Source of the DNA: Acidimicrobiia bacterium
GTDB lineage: Bacteria > Actinomycetota > Acidimicrobiia > Acidimicrobiales > JANYDT01
Assembly: GCA_025359845.1 (NCBI GenBank)
Contig: JANYDT010000145.1
Span: forward strand, 1 to 50,333
DNA length: 50,333 nt
Direction of reading: 5' to 3'
This document shows, piece after piece, positions 44,699-50,333 of this stretch (position 1 is its first letter; each line of letters begins with the position of its first letter). The position numbers and the translations under genes are program-made. Below the pieces are notes generated by a model, which had not been told where the DNA came from, did not search any database, and saw only the letters and a list, made by a program, of their open reading frames with translations.

Positions 44699-45915
44699 TT
44701 TCTCAGGAGGGTGCCACTGACGGGGAGGCTTGCCGGCCCACCGGTGACGAGCGCTATCTCCGCCCCCTCGACCTGGTTGATGGCGGTGCCTCGAATCTGT
44801 TCGACGGCTTCCTTCACATGGGTCATGCCGATAATGTAAGCCTCGGAGAGTTTGCCGCCATGGGTGTTGACGGGGATGCTGCCGGTCCCGTAGCGGATGT
44901 TGCCCTCCGCCACGAATGGACCCCCCTCACCGATCGGGCAGAAGCCGTAGTCTTCGAGCTGCATGATGACCATTGGTGAGAAATGGTCGTACGGCAGCGC
45001 AACGTCCACATCGGCGGCCGTGATCCCGGCCATCTCATACAGCCGTTTGGCAACCGGCCGGTGACCTGATGATGCGAACTCGTCGTCGGGGGCCTGGAAG
45101 TATCTGAAAATGGCCGGGCCCCAGCGGCCCGTTCCACCGTGCGCGCTGGCCATGATGTAAACCGGTTGCTGCTTAAGATCTTTGGCTCGCTCGGCCGACA
45201 CGGTGATGACCGCCACGGCGCCATCTGTCTCGAGCGTGTAGTCGAACAGGCACAGCGGATCCGAGATCATCCGGGCGTTGAAGTAGTCGTCCAGAGTGAG
45301 CGGCGTGTTGCGGATTGCGGTCGTCGGACGCTTCAATGCGTTCTCGCGTTGCGAAATGGCGACCTCGGCGAAATGCTCTCTCTTGGTGCCGTAGAGATGC
45401 ATGTGTCGCTGGGTGAGGACCGAAAAAGAGTGGCCCGGGGAGAGCAGACCCGAATTGGCGGTGAAGGCTGCGTTCGGGCTGATGCCATTGCCGCCGTATG
45501 GGCTCGCGCTTTCCGAAGTGGTTGCGTACGCCAGCAGGCCGCCGACCTCGGAACCACCGAGGCGCTTGTTGAGCTGCTGCAGAGTCATGAGGGTGACGCA
45601 GCATGTGGCCATGCCCCCGTGGATGGCCGCGGCCGCGAGTCCGAGTGCGCCGGCACAACCGCCGCCGCCCGAGGTCGTGGTCGCCGCGAAGCGAACTTCG
45701 GGGACGCCGAGCACCGACGCGACCTCGGCTGGGTCGCAGGAGTTCGAGTAGATCGCAAAGCCGTCGAGGTCGCTGACGGAGAGGCCGGCGTCGTCGAGCG
45801 CCGCGAGAATCGCGGTACACGCCATCGACAACTCCGACTCGGGGTACGACTGACCTCGCTTCCAGTACGGCGTCACTCCGACGCCGACAATGGCGGCTTG
45901 ATCCTTGATCGTCAT
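44695..45915 (-). CDS. Thiolase-family protein, Ltp2-like lipid-transfer/aldolase branch
   Basis: The 406-residue protein has a thiolase fold of the SCP2/Ltp2 group. Markers are TIKDQAAIVGVGVTPYWKRG, FAATTTSGGGGCAGALGLAA, LFDYTLETDGAVAVITVSAE, YDHFSPMVIMQLEDYGFCP and NTHGGKLSEAYIIGMTHVKE. Ltp2 proteins act as retro-aldolases with a DUF35 partner rather than thiolytic enzymes, and the DUF35 gene follows with a 4-bp overlap. Whether this copy thiolyses or cleaves an aldol bond cannot be decided from sequence. It is first in the operon, with its promoter at 45945-45974. Confidence 0.88.
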   Translation of the reverse strand: MTIKDQAAIVGVGVTPYWKRGQSYPESELSMACTAILAALDDAGLSVSDLDGFAIYSNSCDPAEVASVLGVPEVRFAATTTSGGGGCAGALGLAAAAIHGGMATCCVTLMTLQQLNKRLGGSEVGGLLAYATTSESASPYGGNGISPNAAFTANSGLLSPGHSFSVLTQRHMHLYGTKREHFAEVAISQRENALKRPTTAIRNTPLTLDDYFNARMISDPLCLFDYTLETDGAVAVITVSAERAKDLKQQPVYIMASAHGGTGRWGPAIFRYFQAPDDEFASSGHRPVAKRLYEMAGITAADVDVALPYDHFSPMVIMQLEDYGFCPIGEGGPFVAEGNIRYGTGSIPVNTHGGKLSEAYIIGMTHVKEAVEQIRGTAINQVEGAEIALVTGGPASLPVSGTLLRK

Positions 45916-45942
45916 CGTCGACTCGGATAGAACGTCACGCTA

Positions 45943-45974
45943 TGAAAATACTATTTTCACTCAACGACTGTCAA
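45943..45974 (-). promoter_or_regulatory. Promoter and 17-bp palindromic operator of the thiolase operon
   Basis: On the minus strand TTGACA (45974-45969) is followed after 18 bp by TATTTT (45950-45945), a perfect -35 with a 4/6 -10. The predicted start is about 23 bp before the thiolase ATG. The perfect palindrome TGAAAATACTATTTTCA (45943-45959, 8-bp arms, one central base) covers the -10, the position expected for a TetR- or GntR-type repressor site. No regulator gene lies next to it in the window. Confidence 0.6.
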
Positions 45975-46024
45975 GTGCCGGTCGCGACGACGGTTCGGAA
46001 CATCGATGCCATAGAGTCACTTCG

Positions 46025-47007
46025 ATGAGCATCGAACTCCAGAATGTTCGCGGGCCCCTCGGCATCGCTCCGAAGCGCCGGTCGGGGTCCGTTCGCCGTA
46101 CGAGCACCATCGACATGACATGGTCGGCGGGGTTCGGAACCCAGTTGCGCCTCGAAGGCCGCGCTCGTGACATCTTGACGCTCGACGCCGATGTCTCCCC
46201 CGTACTGATTGCTACTGCGTCGGCGCACGTGGGCGTAGGCGACAACCGCACGATCGAGGACATCACCGTCGATCCTCTGCGGCCCGGGGTCGAACGACTC
46301 ATCGGTTCGAGAGGTGGCGGTTACCTACGAGCTGCACTCGATGAATTCCTGCCGGGCGAACGGGCGAAGGGCAGCCCCTTGTACTTGTTGCTCGACGACA
46401 TCTCAGGTACGAGTCTCATAGCCGGCTTCGCATGGTCTCGATGGACGAGGACTGGCTGCACGCGCCGCGCCCCGACATGGAGAACGTCTGCATAGGCTTC
46501 CGAACTGGTTCCACCGCGTTGATCGAACAGCGCGACGGCCTGCAGTCGCACCGCGTGCAACCGGTCGGTTCGCTCTTGGACCCCGACGACCGGATGGGAT
46601 GGCACGAGCTGATCGAACTGCCGGACGTGTCGATGCGACGCGCCCGGCGCATCGACGTGTGGGACGAGCGCGACACCATCGTGATCGACTCGATGTTTCC
46701 GGACAGTGCCAGCGATCCGCAGCACGGACGGGTGGCGATCCACGAGTACGCGCTGCGGGCGACGGCCGACCGCGCCACCATGACTATCACGAGCATCGAA
46801 CCCGATGCGCGGGTCCTACCGTTCATGGAGTGCCCGTCGGCGATGGGAACAGCCGTCGCGGTGATCGGGGCGCCGCTGAGCGACCTGCGCGCCGTCGTCC
46901 TCGACCGGCTCTCGAAGGCCAACGGCTGCACCCATCTCAACGACGCGCTGCGGGTGCTGGCCGAGGTGCCGATACTGCTCGGCGACCTTCAGGGCGCGGC
47001 CAACTGA
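46025..47007 (+). pseudogene. DUF2889-like protein, copy 2, frameshifted
   Basis: Two overlapping frames together make one DUF2889-like protein. The first (from ATG 46025) reads MSIELQNVRGPLGIAPKRRS through LLLDDISGTSLIAGFA and then runs out of frame to a stop at 46495. The second, from 46432, continues MVSMDEDWLHAPRPDMENVC and ends CTHLNDALRVLAEVPIL before the stop at 47007. A one-base loss near 46431 would explain the switch. Copy 1 at 36308 has the intact counterpart LIAGSSLGRQGLF. No slippery sequence is seen, so this is a true pseudogene or a base-calling error. Confidence 0.6.
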
Positions 47008-47042
47008 GCCACCGAACGCCTCCGCACCGCCACGTTTGAGAA

Positions 47043-48329
47043 TCAGCCGCAATACGTGCGAAGATCGTTGGTCTGTCCGTTGCCGGTGGTGTTGGCGTCA
47101 AGAACGAGTTGCGCGAACTTCCCGACCTTGTAGGTGTAGGCCCAGTAGCAGTTCATGAGCGGCGACGGCTTACCCTCAGAATAAGTGATGGTCTTCGGCA
47201 GCAGGCCGTCGAGCGATTCGTTCTTGACGTTCCAGTAGGCCTTCAGTACATCGTCCTTGGTGACAGTTGATCCGGCCGTAGACATGGTCTTGCGGAACAT
47301 TTCGAGCGCCGTCCAAGTGCCGGTCGAGGCCGGCTCGCGGTAGTCGTCGCCCGGCGCGTACTTCGCCATCACGGCCCGGAAGGCTTTCACCGGAGCTGCG
47401 TCGGCCCACCACGGAAAGCCGTTCACGTAGCCGGCAACCTTGATGTTGTCGATCGCGTCGAGAATGGCTTGGTTGGTCACATTGGCGCTCGCTCCCCAGT
47501 AGCCCTCGTAGCCCTGGCGGCTACAGTCCTTGACGAACCGGGCGAAGGCGGTGGGGGCCAGGCCCACGCTCACGAAGCCGGCGGCGCGCCCGATCGAGGC
47601 GATGCGGCTCATGATCTCCAGGCACTCCGGCGTGTAACTCGGAGCCGAACCCAACACCGTCAAAACTCCGGCATAGTCGAGATTGACCGCCTTTGCCTTG
47701 TTCTCGGCCTGCTTGGCCCCGGCCGCGCAAGCCGCCACTTCTGCGCAGACAGCCGCAGTGTATGGCGTCTGGCCGAGCGCTTTGGCGATGACGACGGCAG
47801 ACTCGCCCCCGGCCGGACCCCCGGGTGAAGTCATGAAGTAGTACGGGGAAACCCCATAGCCGATTCCGGCCGCGGCGTTGTTGGCGGACCCGCCCACGAC
47901 CGGGAACTTCCGGTCGTTTACCAACGTCTGTAGCCCCGACTCGGCCGTGGAGTCCTGAAGAACAAGGGCGACAACATTCTTCGAATCGATCAGGTCGGCC
48001 GCGGCCGCCTGCGCCCCCGCGGCATCGTTCTTATCATCAGCTGTGACGACTTCAACCGGATGACCGCCCACGCCACCCATCTCCGTGTTAACCCACCTTT
48101 CCCACGCCTTAGCCACGATCGGTGAGTTCTTATACGCCGACGAGGCGGTGCCCGTCTCGGCCGAGATCAAGCCGATCTTGATGGTCGAACCCGCCGGCTT
48201 CGCCGGAGTCGCCTCCTTCGTAGTCACCGGCGCCGCCGGAACTGTCGAGGCAGGAGCGGTCGTGGCGGGAACCGTCGTGGCCGTCGTCTTCGGCGTGGTC
48301 TTCACCGTTGCCTTGACCGGCTTCTTCAC
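47043..48329 (-). CDS. Branched-chain amino-acid-type ABC transporter substrate-binding protein (signal peptide out of frame)
   Basis: The 428-residue Peripla_BP_6-type protein opens with a Thr/Pro/Ala/Lys linker (about 1-48) and then IKIGLISAETGTASSAYKNS, GGHPVEVVTADDKNDAAGAQ and FPVVGGSANNAAAGIGYGV, as in LivJ/LivK-like receptors. No export signal is in this frame; a perfect one lies 5' in another frame (48326-48418). Without correction the protein would stay cytoplasmic. GTG 48329 is the only start in this frame and has no ribosome site. It is divergent from the broken livH. The ligand is unknown: amino acid, amide or urea-type solutes are all possible. Confidence 0.85.
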   Translation of the reverse strand: MKKPVKATVKTTPKTTATTVPATTAPASTVPAAPVTTKEATPAKPAGSTIKIGLISAETGTASSAYKNSPIVAKAWERWVNTEMGGVGGHPVEVVTADDKNDAAGAQAAAADLIDSKNVVALVLQDSTAESGLQTLVNDRKFPVVGGSANNAAAGIGYGVSPYYFMTSPGGPAGGESAVVIAKALGQTPYTAAVCAEVAACAAGAKQAENKAKAVNLDYAGVLTVLGSAPSYTPECLEIMSRIASIGRAAGFVSVGLAPTAFARFVKDCSRQGYEGYWGASANVTNQAILDAIDNIKVAGYVNGFPWWADAAPVKAFRAVMAKYAPGDDYREPASTGTWTALEMFRKTMSTAGSTVTKDDVLKAYWNVKNESLDGLLPKTITYSEGKPSPLMNCYWAYTYKVGKFAQLVLDANTTGNGQTNDLRTYCG

Positions 48330-48418
48330 GATCTTCTTCGGCCCGCCAAAGCGGGACTGACAAGCACGAAAGCCGAAGCCGCGAAAAGAGCGGCGAAACG
48401 CCGCAACGCTTTGTTCAT
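48326..48418 (-). pseudogene. Detached signal peptide of the substrate-binding protein
   Basis: A 30-codon frame from ATG 48418 has GGGAG 6 bp upstream and encodes MNKALRRFAALFAASAFVLV followed by SPALAG, a textbook Sec signal with an ALA cleavage site. It then hits TGA. One additional base in the GGGCC run near 48341-48344 would join it to PKKIVKKPV of the downstream frame. So the gene's true start is almost certainly here, and the sequence carries a one-base deletion, biological or technical. Confidence 0.65.
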
Positions 48419-48498
48419 CTGGATCTCCCTAAGTGGTGGCCACCAACACGTGAGTGCCGTTGCCGGTTCGACCGCACCCCCACAGATACGGCCCAACG

Positions 48499-48527
48499 AC
48501 AATAGGCGGAGTTGACAAATTAGTCAA
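48499..48527 (-). promoter_or_regulatory. Promoter of the substrate-binding gene with operator-like palindrome
   Basis: On the minus strand TTGACT (48527-48522) and TATTGT (48504-48499) are separated by exactly 17 bp. The -35 overlaps a near-perfect palindrome TTGACAAATTAGTCAA (48512-48527, 14 of 16 bases symmetric). The transcript would start near 48492, about 75 bp before ATG 48418. A TetR/FadR-type repressor is a natural candidate, but none is nearby. Confidence 0.55.
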
Positions 48528-48593
48528 GTTTCGAGCAACCTGCCGGCCAATGATTTCTGCGAGCCGATCCAAGAGTCGTCGGGGCGACCGCCG

Positions 48594-48946
48594 ATGAGGG
48601 CGTTGCTCCCTTTCATCGTCAGCGGCATCGCGACCGGCGCGATCTATGCGCTCGCCGCGACCGGCCTGGTCTTAACCTATAAGACGTCAGGCATCTTCAA
48701 CTTCGGCCACGGCGCAATCGCCACAGCCGGCGCGTATGTCTTTTACTTCTTGCACGTCGACAAGAAAGTGCATTGAGCCATCTCCTTCGTGGGCGCTGTG
48801 TTCATACTCGGGCCGCTGCTCGGGTTGCTAATGGAGCGCATCGCGCGACGCCTGACTCCACAACGAACATCGTGGAAAATCGTGGGAACAATCGGTCTCG
48901 TGCTGATGGTGCAGGGTCTCGGCACGATCAAATACGGGTCAGACCC
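48594..48946 (+). pseudogene. LivH-type branched-chain amino-acid permease, truncated with in-frame stop
   Basis: From ATG 48594 the frame encodes MRALLPFIVSGIATGAIYAL and TSGIFNFGHGAIATAGAYVF, the N-terminus of LivH. A TGA at 48774-48776 interrupts it after HVDKKVH, and the same frame continues AISFVGAVFILGPLLGLLME and IGLVLMVQGLGTIKYGSDP before losing similarity at about 48946. A Trp codon at the TGA would restore the frame. Only about 115 of the usual 290 residues remain, so no functional permease is made. It would pair with the substrate-binding protein upstream. Confidence 0.8.
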
Positions 48947-48964
48947 TAATGAGTTGCACCGTCG
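48936..48964. other. Junction between livH and NTF2-like remnants, with GGGTCAGACCC palindrome
   Basis: The livH similarity ends at about 48946 and the opposing NTF2-like gene resumes at about 48965. Between them lies GGGTCAGACCC (48936-48946, perfect 5-bp arms) and about 18 bp of sequence belonging to neither. GGGTCAGACCC-type sequences often flank REP-associated transposase sites, but no transposase is present. This could be an excision scar, a deletion joint, or a mis-joined assembly. Confidence 0.5.
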
Positions 48965-49092
48965 AAATGATCGGTGTACGTTGCGTCGTCGGTGAAGAGC
49001 TGCGACCACGCAGCCCAGTCTTCGCGCACGGGACCGGTTAAGAAGTAGTGACGGAACGCCGCTTCAACCTCGGTGCGATCGAATGGCGTCAT
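48946..49092 (-). pseudogene. NTF2/SnoaL-like protein, truncated N-terminal remnant
   Basis: The frame from ATG 49092, with AGAGGA 6-11 bp upstream, encodes MTPFDRTEVEAAFRHYFLTG and DWAAWSQLFTDDATYTDHF, the start of a SnoaL/NTF2-like protein of usually 130-150 residues. After DHF the sequence turns into unrelated DGATH and TAG at 48948-48946. Only 48 residues remain. The cut falls at the same junction that ends livH on the other strand. It is 40 bp downstream of the CoA-transferase stop. Confidence 0.7.
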
Positions 49093-49132
49093 TGTGGTCC
49101 TCTCACGTCGGATTTGGTGGTTCGGGCATCGC

Positions 49133-50333
49133 TCAACCGAGGGCCCCGCATTCTCGGGCCTTCGAGATGGCATTCCAATCAAGCCCGGCTTCGAGCAGAA
49201 TCTCTTCGGTGTGTTGGCCCAGCTCGGGGGCCGGGCCTGACGGACGAGTACTCTCGCCGTCGAAGTGTTGGGGCGCGGCGACCAACCGAAAGTCGAGACC
49301 GTCGGCCCCGTGGACGATCGGGAGGAAGCCGTTGGCCTCGACTTGGGGGTGCTCGTGAACCTCTTTGAACGTCAGCACCGGCGCCCAAACGCCCGAAAAT
49401 CCGACAAAACGGGCCTTCCATTCCTCGAGCGTCTGGCTGGCGAAGGCTTCGTCGAGCGCCTTCACACATTCGACTCGGTGCTGGAACCGAACTCCAATTT
49501 CGATGAACCTAGGGTCGGTGGCGAGATCGGCGCGGCCCAAGACGTTGGTGCACAGCTCGCTCCAAAACCGATCGGCTTGCAGACATACCAGGTAGAGCCA
49601 GCGCCCGTCGCCTGTCTTGTACCAATTCGTGATCGGGTTGCCGGGTTCGGTGCGCGACATCTTCATATGCGATGCGACATAGGGGGCGGCGACGATATCG
49701 GGCGCCATCGTCCACATGCCGACGTTCATGAGCGAGATATCCACAATCGAAGCCTCCCCCGTTCGCTCCCGCTTGTACAGGGCCATAGCCACCGCACCGG
49801 CGATCGTGTTTGCCCCTTGGAGATCGAAGAATGCAGCCGGTTGGGGTGGGGGACCATTCGGTGCATCCGGGTCGGTAAGGCGATAGGCGAGACCCGACGT
49901 GGCCCATCCGGCGGCCATGTCGTAGCCGCCCACGTTGGCCATCGGGCCTTTCGAACCCCATCCGCTGCCACGGACGTAAATAGCGCCCGGGTTGACGGAG
50001 CGGATGTCATCGACGTCGACGCGGAGGCGGCTCCGATCCTCCGGCAAATAGCTCGTAAGAAACACATCGGTGTTCGCGGCGATCTTTAATAGCAGTTCGT
50101 GCCCTTCGGGCGTACGCAAATCGAGGGTGATGCTGCGCTTGCCGCGGTTGGGAATCTCGTTGAAGGGATTCGGCCCATCACCCCCGAGGTTCAACATATT
50201 CTTCAGGGCCCGCTGCGGGTCGCCGGTCGGGGGTTCGACTTTTATCACGTCGGCGCCCAAATCGGCGAGTATGGCCCCAGCAGCGGGGACGAACGTCCAA
50301 GCCGCAACTTCGAGCATTTTCACACCGGCGAGC
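49133..50333 (-). CDS. CaiB/BaiF (family III) CoA-transferase (N-terminus beyond window)
   Basis: The frame reaches the right edge without a start, reading LAGVKMLEVAAWTFVPAAGA in its first codons, so a few N-terminal residues are missing. About 400 residues are visible. Landmarks are ILADLGADVIKVEPPTGDPQ, the central GEASIVDISLMNVGMWTM (equivalent to the nucleophile region) and the C-terminal FKEVHEHPQVEANGFLPIV. It transfers CoA between carboxylic acids. It is a single-unit protein, unlike the fused one at 30373. The next downstream gene is the NTF2 remnant. Confidence 0.9.
   Translation of the reverse strand, partial: LAGVKMLEVAAWTFVPAAGAILADLGADVIKVEPPTGDPQRALKNMLNLGGDGPNPFNEIPNRGKRSITLDLRTPEGHELLLKIAANTDVFLTSYLPEDRSRLRVDVDDIRSVNPGAIYVRGSGWGSKGPMANVGGYDMAAGWATSGLAYRLTDPDAPNGPPPQPAAFFDLQGANTIAGAVAMALYKRERTGEASIVDISLMNVGMWTMAPDIVAAPYVASHMKMSRTEPGNPITNWYKTGDGRWLYLVCLQADRFWSELCTNVLGRADLATDPRFIEIGVRFQHRVECVKALDEAFASQTLEEWKARFVGFSGVWAPVLTFKEVHEHPQVEANGFLPIVHGADGLDFRLVAAPQHFDGESTRPSGPAPELGQHTEEILLEAGLDWNAISKARECGALG

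Noticed and set aside
46400-46440. Programmed -1 frameshift in DUF2889 copy 2
   Set aside because: There is no slippery heptamer or obvious downstream structure; copy 1 is encoded in one frame.
48774-48776. TGA in livH as selenocysteine or recoded tryptophan
   Set aside because: LivH has no known selenocysteine forms, all other genes here use TGA as stop, and livH is truncated anyway.
1-50333. tRNA, rRNA or CRISPR features
   Set aside because: Intergenic gaps are short and no cloverleaf, rRNA-like or regularly spaced repeat pattern was found by eye.

Overview
The window reads as a chromosomal stretch of a high-GC actinobacterium. The evidence is the pairing of two luciferase-like F420-type oxidoreductases, a PAC2 protein, an alternative FolP2-type dihydropteroate synthase, a SEC-C-tagged methionine aminopeptidase, the comEA-comEC-holA/rpsT neighbourhood, and frequent GTG/TTG starts with tightly packed, overlapping genes. 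The mix of F420 enzymes, CoA-transferases, MaoC proteins and acyl-CoA dehydrogenase resembles Acidimicrobiia more than Streptomyces, but that placement is inference. I saw no rRNA, tRNA, CRISPR array, complete insertion sequence or phage gene.

Layout. 1-5.6 kb (minus): a DUF2079 membrane protein running off the left edge, behind a complete polyamine-type ABC importer (potA-potD-potB-potC). 5.7-10.2 kb: LOG-family protein, a class-C beta-lactamase-fold hydrolase, then an F420-type oxidoreductase overlapping an epoxide hydrolase. 10.3-16.3 kb: housekeeping block with rpsT facing holA, folP2-like, comEC and comEA, then a thioredoxin-TPR protein. 16.3-20.4 kb (plus): aminoglycoside-phosphotransferase-like kinase, PAC2 protein, acrylyl-CoA-reductase-type MDR, second F420-type oxidoreductase. 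20.5-26.2 kb: cyclophilin lipoprotein, leuS, map and an XRE/MmyB regulator. 26.2-32.7 kb: membrane protein, aldo/keto reductase, HpaB-family flavoprotein, DUF4389 protein and a double-length CoA-transferase. 32.8-36.3 kb: a SNF2 ATPase translationally coupled to a SWIM zinc-finger protein.

36.3-46 kb is a catabolic region. A plus-strand run (DUF2889 protein, SDR, MhpA-like hydroxylase) faces a seven-gene minus-strand operon: an Ltp2-like thiolase/aldolase, a DUF35 OB-fold protein, an amidohydrolase, a MaoC pair with one degenerate member, an acyl-CoA dehydrogenase and an APH-type kinase. A near-consensus promoter overlaid by a perfect 17-bp palindrome lies just upstream of the thiolase. The set resembles the apparatus for beta-oxidation plus retro-aldol shortening of CoA-activated side chains. 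The actual substrate cannot be read from the sequence.

46-49.1 kb looks damaged: a frameshifted DUF2889 paralogue, a solute-binding protein whose signal peptide is out of frame, a livH permease with an in-frame stop, and a livH/NTF2-like junction that truncates both genes. This is either local gene decay or assembly error. The window ends in a CaiB-type CoA-transferase that continues past the right edge.

The most unusual non-coding structures are a perfect 36-bp palindrome spanning the apparent start of the kinase at 16.35 kb, the 17-bp operator-like palindrome at 45.95 kb, and a 14-bp inverted repeat with an extra tandem copy at 20.4 kb.
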